Shown: one piece after another, positions 1-6,852 of the stretch
How positions within the stretch are numbered: the stretch's first letter is position 1
How the letters are laid out: each line of letters begins with the position of its first letter
Origin: DASXYG01 sp036502625
GTDB lineage: Bacteria; Actinomycetota; Actinomycetes; Streptosporangiales; Streptosporangiaceae
NCBI GenBank assembly: GCA_036502625.1
Contig: DASXYG010000120.1
Coordinates: forward strand, 1 to 14,886
Direction of reading: 5' to 3'
DNA: 14,886 nucleotides
Notes under the pieces: model-generated
What the model was told of the DNA's origin: nothing
Database searches by the model: none
What the model saw: the letters and a program-made list of their open reading frames with translations, nothing else
Program-made: the position numbers and the translations under genes

Positions 1-1
1 G

Positions 2-1765
2 TGGCCGTATGCCAACGGCCCGCGGCACATCGGGCACGTCGCAGGATTCGGTGTTCCCTCCGATGTGTTCAGCCGCTATCAGCGAATGGCGGGCAACAAC
101 GTCCTGATGGTCTCGGGAACGGACGAGCACGGCACGCCGATTCAGGTCGCCGCGGATAAAGAAGGCCTGACGCCCAAGCAGTTGGTCGACCGCTACAGCC
201 TGGTCATCGCCGAGGACCTGCGTGGGCTGGGCCTGTCCTATGACCTGTTCACCCGCACCTCGACGGTGAACCACTACGCCGTGGTGCAGGAGCTGTTTCT
301 GGGCCTGCACCGCAAAGGCTACATCGTGCCCAAGACCACGATGGGCGCGATCTCGCCGTCCACCGGCCGCACCCTGCCGTACCGCTACATCGAGGGCACC
401 TGCCCCATCTGCGGCTACGACGGCGCGCGCGGCGACCAGTGCGACAACTGCGGCAACCAGCTCGACCCGATCGACCTCATCAACCCCCGGTCGAAGATCA
501 ACGGCGAGAAGCCGAAGTTCGTCGAGACCGAGCACTTCATGCTCGACCTCCCCGCCTTCACCGAGGCCCTGGGCGGCTACCTCCAGGGCAAGCAGGGCGA
601 GTGGCGGCCGAACGTCCTGAAGTTCTCGCTGAACATCCTCGACGAGCTCCAGCCGCGCGCCATCACCCGCGACCTCGACTGGGGCGTGCCCATCCCGCTC
701 GACGGCTGGCGCGACCGGCCCGACAAGCGGATCTACGTCTGGTTCGACGCCGTCATCGGCTACCTCTCGGCGTCGATCGAGTGGGCGCGCCGCTCCGGCG
801 ACCCCGACGCCTGGCGCGCCTGGTGGCAGAACCCGGACGCCGACGCCTACTACTTCATGGGCAAGGACAACATCGTCTTCCACTCGGTGATCTGGCCCGC
901 GATCCTGATGGGCTACGCCGGCGCGGGCGACAAGGGCGGCCAGGCCGGTCCGCTCGGCGCGCTCAACCTCCCCACCGAGGTCGTGTCGAGTGAGTACCTC
1001 ACGATGGAGGGGCGCAAGTTCTCCTCCTCCCGTCAGGTCGTCATCTACGTCCGCGACTTCCTCCAGCGCTACGACGTCGACGCCCTGCGCTACTTCGTCG
1101 CCGCCGCGGGCCCGGAGAACCAGGACACCGACTTCACCTGGTCGGAGTTCGTCCGCCGCAACAACGACGAACTGGTCGCCACCTGGGGCAACCTGGTGAA
1201 CCGCTCGGTCTCCTTCGCCGCGAAGAACATCGGCGAGATCCCCGCCGCCGGCGAGCTGACCGAGACCGACCGCGCCGTCCTCGAGGGCTCGCGCACCGCG
1301 TTCGGCGCGGTGGGCGCCGAGCTCGGCAGGTCCCGGTTCAAGAACGCCGTCAACGAGAGCATGCGCACCGTCGCCGAGGCCAACAAGTACCTCTCCGACC
1401 AGGCCCCGTGGAAGCTCCGCGAGTCCGACCCGGAGCGCATGCGCACGATCCTCCACGTCGCGCTGCAACTGGTCGACGACGCGAAGACCCTCCTCACCCC
1501 GTTCCTGCCGGGCTCGTCGGACAAGGTGCACGCCATGCTCGGCGGCCAGGGCGCCTGGGCGGGCCAGCCGGAGATCACCGAGGTCAGCGAGGACGGCGGC
1601 GCGCCGTACCCCGTCATCTCCGGCGACTACGACACCGGCGCCACCTGGGCGTCCACCCCGATCACCCCGGGCACGCCGCTGTCCCGCCCCGACCCCCTGT
1701 TCACCAAGCTCGACACATCCGTCATCGACGAGGAACTGGCAAGGCTGGAGAACCCGGCGAAGTGA
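2..1765 (+). CDS. metG: Methionyl-tRNA synthetase (class I), 5' end missing
   Basis: Charges tRNA-Met with methionine in the cytoplasm for initiation and elongation. The reading frame is open from base 2, so the gene starts before the window; by comparison with actinobacterial MetRS only about 10-20 residues are missing. The first visible residues are WPYANGPRHIGH, the class I HIGH signature. A zinc knuckle CPICG...CDNCG follows at about 401-454. The signature lysine loop reads KFSSSR (about 1016-1033), the usual actinobacterial form of KMSKS. The anticodon-binding helical domain fills the C-terminal third (WGNLVNRSVSF, then NKYLSDQAPWKL). There is no C-terminal EMAP-like dimerisation domain, which many bacterial MetRS also lack. 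587 residues are visible. A GTG at 65 is an internal valine codon and not the start. The stop overlaps the GTG start of tatD by 4 bases, so the two are probably translationally coupled. Identification is very secure. Confidence 0.97.
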   Translation, partial: WPYANGPRHIGHVAGFGVPSDVFSRYQRMAGNNVLMVSGTDEHGTPIQVAADKEGLTPKQLVDRYSLVIAEDLRGLGLSYDLFTRTSTVNHYAVVQELFLGLHRKGYIVPKTTMGAISPSTGRTLPYRYIEGTCPICGYDGARGDQCDNCGNQLDPIDLINPRSKINGEKPKFVETEHFMLDLPAFTEALGGYLQGKQGEWRPNVLKFSLNILDELQPRAITRDLDWGVPIPLDGWRDRPDKRIYVWFDAVIGYLSASIEWARRSGDPDAWRAWWQNPDADAYYFMGKDNIVFHSVIWPAILMGYAGAGDKGGQAGPLGALNLPTEVVSSEYLTMEGRKFSSSRQVVIYVRDFLQRYDVDALRYFVAAAGPENQDTDFTWSEFVRRNNDELVATWGNLVNRSVSFAAKNIGEIPAAGELTETDRAVLEGSRTAFGAVGAELGRSRFKNAVNESMRTVAEANKYLSDQAPWKLRESDPERMRTILHVALQLVDDAKTLLTPFLPGSSDKVHAMLGGQGAWAGQPEITEVSEDGGAPYPVISGDYDTGATWASTPITPGTPLSRPDPLFTKLDTSVIDEELARLENPAK

Positions 1766-2562
1766 ATGCCGCCTACCCGCCGTCGCCCGAGCCGCTGACG
1801 TTCCCCGCGTTCGACGCGCACACCCACCTCGACGCGCTCGACATGGCGCCTGAGGAGGCGGTCGCGTCGGCCGCGGCGGTAGGCGTCACCCGCATGGTCA
1901 CCGTCGGCTGCGACCTCCCGTCGTCGCGCTGGTCCGTCGAGAGCGCCCGGCTGCACGACGCCGTGTTCGCCGCCGTCGCCATCCACCCCAACGACACCAG
2001 CGACATCACCGACGACACCATCGCCGACATCGCGCACCTCGCCGCCGAGCCCCGGGTGCGCGCCGTCGGCGAGACCGGCCTCGACTACTACCGCGACTGG
2101 GCCGACCCCGCCGCCCAGCAGTGGTCCTTCCGCGCGCACATCGAGATCGCGAAGCGCACCGGCAAGGCGCTGATGATCCACGACCGCGACGCCCACGACG
2201 ACATCCTGCGCATCCTCGACGCCGACGGCCCGCCGGAGAAGGTGATCTTCCACTGCTTCTCCGGCGACGCCGACATGGCGCGCCTGTGCGCCGAACGCGG
2301 CTACTACATGAGCTTCGCCGGAAACGTCACCTTCACCAACGCCGCGCCGCTGCGGGAGGCCGCGCTCGCCGCGCCGCCGGAGCTGATGCTCATCGAGACC
2401 GACGCCCCGTACCTCACCCCGGTGCCGCACCGCGGCAAGCCCAACGCGCCGTACCTCATCCCGTACACCCTGCGTTTCCTGGCCGAGCTCAAGGGCCTCG
2501 ACCCGGGCGCCCTCGCCCGTACGATCGACGCCGCGGGCCGCGCGGTCTTCGGCGACTGGTAG
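1762..2562 (+). CDS. tatD: TatD family metal-dependent hydrolase/DNase
   Basis: A TIM-barrel hydrolase of the TatD family. Members are Mg-dependent 3'-5' exonucleases or deoxyribonucleases implicated in DNA and protein quality control; the exact substrate here is unknown. The GTG start at 1762 overlaps the metG stop (GTGA), with GGAG at 1747-1750 as ribosome binding site. The 266-residue product has the usual family length. All metal ligands are visible: HTH at residues 20-22 in FDAHTHLD, E104 in GETGLDYY, H140 in MIHDRDA, H164 in FHCFSGD, and D214 in IETDAPYLTP. The frame is open further upstream through metG, but that part is a shadow. metG-tatD is a conserved actinobacterial pair and is clearly an operon here. 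The gene ends tail to tail with the minus-strand membrane protein, only 7 bases apart. Confidence 0.95.
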   Translation: MNAAYPPSPEPLTFPAFDAHTHLDALDMAPEEAVASAAAVGVTRMVTVGCDLPSSRWSVESARLHDAVFAAVAIHPNDTSDITDDTIADIAHLAAEPRVRAVGETGLDYYRDWADPAAQQWSFRAHIEIAKRTGKALMIHDRDAHDDILRILDADGPPEKVIFHCFSGDADMARLCAERGYYMSFAGNVTFTNAAPLREAALAAPPELMLIETDAPYLTPVPHRGKPNAPYLIPYTLRFLAELKGLDPGALARTIDAAGRAVFGDW

Positions 2563-2582
2563 CCGCGCGTCAGCCCGCGCGG
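2563..2582. terminator. GC hairpin between convergent stops
   Basis: CCGCGCG (2563-2569) and CGCGCGG (2576-2582) form a perfect 7-bp stem with a 6-base loop. It starts directly after the tatD stop and covers the stop codon of the minus-strand gene (2570-2572). No T-run follows on either strand. It may work as a compact bidirectional terminator, or it may be chance in GC-rich DNA. Confidence 0.4.
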
Positions 2583-4108
2583 CGGCGGCGCAGCGCCAGC
2601 GCGAGCGCCAGGCCCGCGAGCGGCAGCGTGGGCATCAGGTAGCGGTAGCTGAAGTCGGCCGTCATCGCGGGCAGCACGATCAGCGCGGCGGCCAGCGTCA
2701 GCGGCAGCAGCGCCGCGCCCCCGAGCCGCCGCCACCGCACGACCACGCCCGCCGCGGCCACGACCATGAACACGCCGAGCAGCGTGCCGGGCAGGTAGAT
2801 CTCCTGCTGGTACCACCGCATGGCCGAGGCGTACGGCTCCACCACGGTCGTCGCCCAGTCGGGGTCGTACTCCCGAAGCGTCGGCACCACCCACTGTGGC
2901 GCGGGCGCGGGCGTGGAGGCGAACTGGTACTGCTCGTACGTCTCGAGGTCGGGGAACACCGTGCGGTGCCAGTGGAACGCGTGGAGCGTGTCGTCGGCGA
3001 CCGTGCGCGCGTAGTCGAGCGGCTGGCTGCGCATGGCGAGCTTCGCGAACTGCCCGGCCCGCTGGTCGTTGACCGGGCCGAACACCCAGCCGCCCAGCTT
3101 GCGCAGCGGCGACCTCGCGCTCCAGATGTAGAACTGCGACGACGGCCGCTCGGCCACCGGGGTCGGGTCGCACAGCGGGCGCAGCGCGGGCGGCGGCCGC
3201 ATCTTGGCGCAGTCGGCGAAGGCCATCGTCCTGCCGTACAGGAACACGCCGCTTGAGCCGCTGAACCCGTACGTGCCGTGCACGGAGGCGTACCACGCGG
3301 CGTACGCGCCCATCGGCAGCACACCCGCGACGGCGACCGCCACGATCGGCACCAGCCCGCCGAACCGCCGCACCATCGACCGGCGCGGCAGCCCCATGCG
3401 CCGCCGCGTCCACACGACGGTGAGCCAGCGGATCAGCAGGAAGACGCCGAAGATCACCAGCAGCGGCAGCCCGACGGACCGGGTCACCGCCGCCACGCCC
3501 ACGCACAGCCCCGCCACGGCCATCGCCCACCATGGAGGCAGCGCGGTCGGCCCGGTGCGCCACAGCGCCAGGGCGACGGCGGCGACCAGCAGGAACATGA
3601 ACAGCGTGTCGGACAGCAGCAGGTGTTCGAGCTGGATCTCGTACGCGTCGAACAGCACGGGCGCCATCGCCAGCGCGGCGATCCACGGCCGCACCCGGTG
3701 GCGCACCGCCACGGTGTACGGCAGGACCGCGCAGGCCAGGCCCAGCAGGTGCTGCAGCGCCACCACGAACCCGAAGTCGTGCACCGGCAGCAGCGCGCGC
3801 AGGAACAGGGAGTAGCCGGACGGGCGCACGCCGTACGGCCGGAGGTGCAGCGTGAAGTAGACGTACTCGTAGGAGTCGGTGAACCAGAGCTGCCAGCGGA
3901 AGCCGAGCATCGTGACGACGCGCAGCGCCAGCCCGAGCGTGAGCAGGACCAGGAACAGGGAGTGCCGCCGCAGCGACGCGGCGCGGGCGCTCCTCGGCGC
4001 GTCGCCGCCGGGTTGTGGCCCGACGTCGTCGTCGGACGGTTCCGCCGTGGACACGACGGTGACCTCGCTGTCCGCTCCGTGGCTCAAGAGTTGGGGCCCG
4101 CTCCTCAT
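2570..4108 (-). CDS. Polytopic membrane protein, probable GT-C glycosyltransferase
   Basis: A 512-residue integral membrane protein with many hydrophobic segments, beginning near residues 50-68 and ending near 480-505. After the first membrane helix comes WFTDSYEYV with an acidic D78, then RPSGYSLFLR (residues 95-104). Next is an acidic helix end EHLLLSDTLFMFLL and then TRSVGLPLL. This order resembles GT-C/PMT-ArnT-type glycosyltransferases that use lipid-phosphate sugars at the outer membrane face. The match is by pattern only; no sugar or acceptor can be named. A large soluble loop (about residues 285-430) precedes the last helices. Start: the outermost ATG at 4108 has GGAG touching it, too close for normal initiation. 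A GTG at 4054 has GAGG at 8 bases and still precedes all helices, so it is a good alternative (494 residues). The gene lies antisense inside the usual metG-tatD-rpfB order, so it is probably an insertion or lineage-specific gene. Confidence 0.75.
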   Translation of the reverse strand: MRSGPQLLSHGADSEVTVVSTAEPSDDDVGPQPGGDAPRSARAASLRRHSLFLVLLTLGLALRVVTMLGFRWQLWFTDSYEYVYFTLHLRPYGVRPSGYSLFLRALLPVHDFGFVVALQHLLGLACAVLPYTVAVRHRVRPWIAALAMAPVLFDAYEIQLEHLLLSDTLFMFLLVAAVALALWRTGPTALPPWWAMAVAGLCVGVAAVTRSVGLPLLVIFGVFLLIRWLTVVWTRRRMGLPRRSMVRRFGGLVPIVAVAVAGVLPMGAYAAWYASVHGTYGFSGSSGVFLYGRTMAFADCAKMRPPPALRPLCDPTPVAERPSSQFYIWSARSPLRKLGGWVFGPVNDQRAGQFAKLAMRSQPLDYARTVADDTLHAFHWHRTVFPDLETYEQYQFASTPAPAPQWVVPTLREYDPDWATTVVEPYASAMRWYQQEIYLPGTLLGVFMVVAAAGVVVRWRRLGGAALLPLTLAAALIVLPAMTADFSYRYLMPTLPLAGLALALALRRRRAG

Positions 4109-4139
4109 CTCCGATTACCCGGGCAACTGTAGTCCGGAC

Positions 4140-4181
4140 GCGTTCACGGTCGGGTCGTACGCGGCGGGGCGCCGTGAACGC
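4140..4181. repeat. 10-bp perfect inverted repeat
   Basis: GCGTTCACGG (4140-4149) and CCGTGAACGC (4172-4181) are exact reverse complements around a 22-base centre. The dyad sits 31 bases upstream of the outermost start of the minus-strand membrane protein. It could be an operator for that gene or a long-loop hairpin. Function is unknown. Confidence 0.6.
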
Positions 4182-4253
4182 TCGTTACCGATACCGTTCG
4201 CGGGGCGACAGATTACCTTCGGATAAGGCTCACGATGGGCATTCGCGGACAGA

Positions 4254-4279
4254 GCGCATTTGTAACGAAATGAATGCGC
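4254..4279. repeat. 7-bp inverted repeat
   Basis: GCGCATT (4254-4260) pairs exactly with AATGCGC (4273-4279), leaving a 12-base A-rich loop. It lies within the A/T-richer part of the divergent control region, upstream of the predicted promoter at 4314-4343. It could be helix 2 of a three-way junction or a protein-binding dyad. Confidence 0.5.
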
Positions 4280-4289
4280 AGTGCACGCG

Positions 4290-4315
4290 AACCGGAAGTT
4301 TCCAGGGTTCCGGTT
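4290..4315. repeat. 8-bp inverted repeat overlapping the -35 region
   Basis: AACCGGAA (4290-4297) and TTCCGGTT (4308-4315) are exact reverse complements with a 10-base centre. The right arm shares its last two bases with the proposed -35 hexamer (4314-4319). That placement fits a repressor or activator site. As RNA it would be the third helix of the possible junction. Confidence 0.55.
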
Positions 4316-4343
4316 GAGGCCCATGTGATCACTCCGTTATTCT
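4314..4343 (+). promoter_or_regulatory. Probable promoter of the G5 cell-wall gene
   Basis: TTGAGG at 4314-4319 and TATTCT at 4338-4343 are separated by 18 bases, a good match to a housekeeping actinobacterial promoter (TTGACN / TANNNT). The start of transcription would fall near 4350, giving a leader of about 100 bases before the GTG at 4452. The spacer contains the palindrome GTGATCAC. Confidence 0.45.
4325..4332. promoter_or_regulatory. GTGATCAC palindrome in promoter spacer
   Basis: A perfect 8-bp palindrome lies between the proposed -35 and -10 elements. This is a classical place for a dimeric repressor, for instance a GntR-type protein. The binding protein is unknown. Confidence 0.4.
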
Positions 4344-4358
4344 CCAATGCTCGATAGC

Positions 4359-4386
4359 CGTGGAAGCGTCCGACGACGCTCCCACG
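4359..4386 (+). promoter_or_regulatory. Strong leader hairpin before the G5 gene
   Basis: CGTGGaAGCGTC (4359-4370) pairs with GACGCTcCCACG (4375-4386): 11 pairs, one A-C mismatch, and a 4-base loop. It sits just downstream of the predicted transcription start and 65 bases before the chosen start codon. It could stabilise the transcript or attenuate transcription. No T-run follows, so it is not a standard terminator. Confidence 0.5.
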
Positions 4387-4451
4387 TGCGAAACCGGAGG
4401 TCACAGCCCCGATCTCCGCGAGTCGCAACCAACCAGTCACTGGGGAGCAGC

Positions 4452-6098
4452 GTGCCTCGATCGTCTCGATCACACGGACGTCGCGTGTCCAAGCTGGGCC
4501 GGTCGCGAGACGACCGCGCCCCGGGTGGTCAACCCGGTGCGGCACAGCCGCCCTACGAACCGCGCTACGAGACGCCCGGGTCCGACGGGCCGACCATGAT
4601 GCAGGCACCGGTCGGCGCCGGGCCCGCGGGCGAGTCGAACGCCACCATGGCCTTCTCGATGGGCGCCGCCGCGCCGGGCTTCGCGCCCGAGGCCCCGGCC
4701 GGGTCCCATCCGTACGACACGATGCGCACCGCGCCCGGCCAGGGCATGCCGCCGCGCCCGGGCATGCCGCCCCGGCCGGAGATGCCCGGCCCGGAGATGC
4801 CGGGCGCCGAGATGCCGGGCGCCGCCGGAATGCCGGGCGGTCCCGCCCGGCCCGGTGTGCCGCGCCCCGGCACCCGCCCGCCCGGCGCCCGCCCGCCGGG
4901 CCGGAAGCACAAGATGAGCCTGCTCGACCGGGTGCCGCGCTCGCCGCTGTTCATGGCGCTCTACGCCGCGGTCGCGCTGGTGGTCGTCGCGGGCGGCGGC
5001 ACGTTCTTCGCCCTCCACCGCAGCTACACCGTCACCATCGACGGCAAGACCCGCGAGGTCGGCAGCTTCTCCGGAACCGTCAACGGCGTCCTGTCCTCGG
5101 CGGACGTCAAGGTCGGCAACGACGACATCGTCTGGCCGTCGAGCAGCGCCGCGGTCGGCAGCGGCGACACCATCGTGGTGCGCCACGCCCGGCCGCTGAC
5201 GATCACGATGGACGGCAAGACCCGTACGGTGATGACCACCGCGCTGACCGTCAACGAGGCGCTGGAGCAGCTACGGCTGAGCAACAGCGCCGTGGTCAAC
5301 GCGTCGAGGTCCCGTGCGCTCCCGACCACCGGCGGGTTCGCGCTCCAGTTGCGCGCGCCCAAGCGGGTGATCATCCTCCTCGACCAGGTGCGGCTGGAGA
5401 CCGAGACCACCGCGACGTCCGTCGCCGGTGTCCTCCAGGAGTCCGGCATCAACCTCGGCAAGCACGACCACGTGAACACCAAGCTCAGCGCCACGCCCAA
5501 GCAGGACATGGTGCTGAAGGTCGCGCAGCTCATCTCGAAGCCGGTCACCAAGACCGTGCACGTCAAGCCGCCGGTCAAGAAGAAGAAGGACCCGACGATG
5601 ACCGTCGGGGACAAGAAGACCGTCGACCCGGGCAAGTCGGGCCTGAAGCAGGTCGTCACGGCGTTCGTGATGGAGCGCGGCCACAAGGTGCGCAAGGTCA
5701 TCGCGACGACCTGGAAGCGCCACCCGGAGCCGAAGATCGTCAAGGTCGGCACGAAGCCGTCGGCGACCGGCGGCCCGTCCGGCGGCAGCGGTCCCGTGCC
5801 GTCCGGCTCGCCGCAGGCCATCGCGAAGAGCCTGCTCCCGAGCTGGGGCTGGTCCGACCAGTTCGGCTGCCTCGACAGCCTGTGGACCAAGGAGAGCCAC
5901 TGGAACGTGCACGCCGCGAACCCGTCCGGCGCGTACGGCATCCCCCAGTCGCTCCCCGGCTCCAAGATGGCCAGCGCGGGCCCCGACTGGCAGAACAACG
6001 CCGAAACCCAGATCAAGTGGGGCCTCGGCTACATCAAGGACCGCTACGGCAGCCCCTGCGCCGCCTGGAGCCACTCGGAGTCCTCCGGCTGGTACTAG
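4452..6098 (+). CDS. Membrane-anchored DUF348/G5 protein with lysozyme-like C-terminal domain (rpfB-locus cell-wall hydrolase)
   Basis: Predicted peptidoglycan-acting protein, 548 residues. A Pro/Gly/Met-rich cytosolic tail (1-160) leads to one membrane helix (about 165-187). Three ubiquitin-like DUF348 repeats follow (near 191, 249 and 305). Then come a G5 domain (about 358-433), a Gly/Ser linker, and a C-terminal domain from about 455. That end contains WGWSDQFGCLDSLWTKESHWN and AYGIPQSLPGSK, resembling the aggregation-promoting-factor/SLT-type lysozyme fold. E481 is the likely catalytic acid; C473 and C536 could form a disulfide. The classical Rpf motif (WDxxAxCESGGNW) is absent, although the metG-tatD-x-rsmA-ispE position is that of rpfB. 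The GTG at 4452 was chosen because GGGGAG lies at 4442-4447; GTG 4485 is an alternative. The frame is also open from an ATG at 4347, but that would translate the leader hairpin. The hydrolase activity is inferred. Confidence 0.88.
   Translation: MPRSSRSHGRRVSKLGRSRDDRAPGGQPGAAQPPYEPRYETPGSDGPTMMQAPVGAGPAGESNATMAFSMGAAAPGFAPEAPAGSHPYDTMRTAPGQGMPPRPGMPPRPEMPGPEMPGAEMPGAAGMPGGPARPGVPRPGTRPPGARPPGRKHKMSLLDRVPRSPLFMALYAAVALVVVAGGGTFFALHRSYTVTIDGKTREVGSFSGTVNGVLSSADVKVGNDDIVWPSSSAAVGSGDTIVVRHARPLTITMDGKTRTVMTTALTVNEALEQLRLSNSAVVNASRSRALPTTGGFALQLRAPKRVIILLDQVRLETETTATSVAGVLQESGINLGKHDHVNTKLSATPKQDMVLKVAQLISKPVTKTVHVKPPVKKKKDPTMTVGDKKTVDPGKSGLKQVVTAFVMERGHKVRKVIATTWKRHPEPKIVKVGTKPSATGGPSGGSGPVPSGSPQAIAKSLLPSWGWSDQFGCLDSLWTKESHWNVHAANPSGAYGIPQSLPGSKMASAGPDWQNNAETQIKWGLGYIKDRYGSPCAAWSHSESSGWY
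4743..4835 (+). repeat. In-frame MPG/MPP repeat tract
   Basis: Codes for residues 98-128 of the G5 protein, an iterated series of GMPPRP, EMPGP, EMPGA and similar short units in the cytosolic tail. Such a tract is expected to be disordered and prone to copy-number change. Confidence 0.7.
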
Positions 6099-6116
6099 TC
6101 CGGCACGCTTCTGAGG

Positions 6117-6147
6117 CGCCGCCCCACCGGTCTCCGGCGGGGCGGCG
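6117..6147 (+). terminator. Strong terminator hairpin after the G5 gene
   Basis: CGCCGCCCC (6117-6125) pairs perfectly with GGGGCGGCG (6139-6147). Inside it CCGG/CCGG adds 4 pairs around a TCT loop after one A-C mismatch. TTCCGCTTCTG follows, a weak pyrimidine tail typical of high-GC terminators. It isolates the G5 gene from the reductase gene downstream. Confidence 0.8.
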
Positions 6148-6223
6148 TTCCGCTTCTGCGTACCGATGAGTTCCGGGCCGTACGCCGGTCTTCCCCCTGA
6201 CGGTTCCGTACAGGGAGGCACCC

Positions 6224-6811
6224 ATGACCAAGATCATTGCCGACATCTCGATGTCGCTCGACGGCTACGTGACCGGCCCCGACCCCAGCGAGGAGCACGG
6301 CCTCGGCCTGGGCGGCGAGCCGCTGCACACCTGGGCGATCGACTCCGACGACCCGATCGACGTCGACGTGCTGAGCGCGAGCACGGAGGAGTCGGGCGCC
6401 GTGGTGATGGGCCGCCGCCTCTTCGACTTCATCGACGGCCCCACCGGCTGGGACGACACCATGGGCTACGGCGCCGCGCACGCCGCCACGCCGCCGTTCT
6501 TCGTCGTCACCCACGCCCAGCCGGAGACGCTGCGGCTCGGGCTGTCGTTCACGTTCGTCACCGAGGGCCTGCCCGCCGCGCTGGCCAAGGCGAGCGCCGC
6601 CGCCGGCGGCAAGGACGTCTTCGTCATGGGCGGCGGCGACATCGTGGGCCAGTGCGTCGACGCCGGGCTGGTCGACGAGCTGCGCATCCACCTTTCGCCG
6701 ATCATCCTCGGCAGCGGCACACCGCTGCTCACCGGCCGTACGCGCCACCTCATGACGCAGCGCTCCGTCCGCGTCTCCGCCACCGCGACCCACCTCGTGT
6801 ACACGTTCTGA
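6224..6811 (+). CDS. RibD C-terminal/DHFR-like family reductase
   Basis: A 195-residue cytosolic protein of the dihydrofolate reductase-like fold family (RibD_C). Many members are uncharacterised NADPH-dependent reductases. The N-terminus IIADISMSLDGYVTGP is the family's first strand with the SLDG(Y/F) signature. GAVVMGRRLFD is the cofactor-side segment. The C-terminal VFVMGGGDIVGQCVDAGLVDEL followed by PIILGSGTPLL is the typical glycine-rich and closing motif. There is no deaminase domain, so it is not a complete RibD. The ATG at 6224 has a perfect GGAGG at 5 bases. The gene is preceded by a terminator, so it is probably transcribed from its own promoter. It interrupts the usual rpfB-rsmA adjacency. 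The substrate is unknown; riboflavin or folate synthesis cannot be claimed. Family assignment is secure, function is not. Confidence 0.88.
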   Translation: MTKIIADISMSLDGYVTGPDPSEEHGLGLGGEPLHTWAIDSDDPIDVDVLSASTEESGAVVMGRRLFDFIDGPTGWDDTMGYGAAHAATPPFFVVTHAQPETLRLGLSFTFVTEGLPAALAKASAAAGGKDVFVMGGGDIVGQCVDAGLVDELRIHLSPIILGSGTPLLTGRTRHLMTQRSVRVSATATHLVYTF

Positions 6812-6840
6812 TCCCGGGCCGGGCCGCGGCCGTGGGCTGG

Positions 6841-6846
6841 GACAAT
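6841..6846 (+). promoter_or_regulatory. Possible -10 for leaderless rsmA
   Basis: GACAAT ends exactly 6 bases before the GTG at 6853, the spacing expected for a leaderless transcript. No Shine-Dalgarno stands before this GTG, and no clear -35 was seen. Tentative. Confidence 0.3.
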
Positions 6847-6852
6847 CGGCGG

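Larger units (their letters stand above)
4109..4451. promoter_or_regulatory. Divergent control region rich in dyads
   Basis: 343 bases without a convincing gene separate the minus-strand membrane protein from the G5 cell-wall protein. The part from about 4200 to 4350 is visibly more A/T-rich than its surroundings. It holds at least five inverted repeats (4140-4181, 4254-4279, 4290-4315, 4325-4332, 4359-4386) and a plausible plus-strand promoter (4314-4343), listed separately. In addition, CACgATGGGC at 4231-4240 can pair with GCCCATGTG at 4319-4327 (one bulged G). That pairing would enclose the 4254 and 4290 hairpins as a three-way junction. The region could be a set of operators, a structured leader RNA, or both. 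The hallmark bases of the ydaO (c-di-AMP) riboswitch, common before actinobacterial rpf genes, were not found. Confidence 0.7.

Noticed and set aside
1408..1761. N-terminal extension of tatD through metG
   Set aside because: The sequence is an arginine-rich shadow of metG; the TatD fold begins after GTG 1762, which has its own ribosome binding site.
4200..4451. ydaO/c-di-AMP riboswitch before the rpf-type gene
   Set aside because: Expected from known actinobacterial rpf regulation, but the conserved GACAGCTAACCTCG-like core and the other hallmark segments are not present.
4347..4451. ATG 4347 as start of the G5 protein
   Set aside because: It has no ribosome binding site, would lie at the predicted transcription start and would translate a strong hairpin into a basic low-complexity stretch. 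GTG 4452 has GGGGAG.
5850..6098. Classical Rpf domain at the end of the G5 protein
   Set aside because: The WDxxAxCESGGNW signature is absent; the sequence around E481 fits a different lysozyme-like family.
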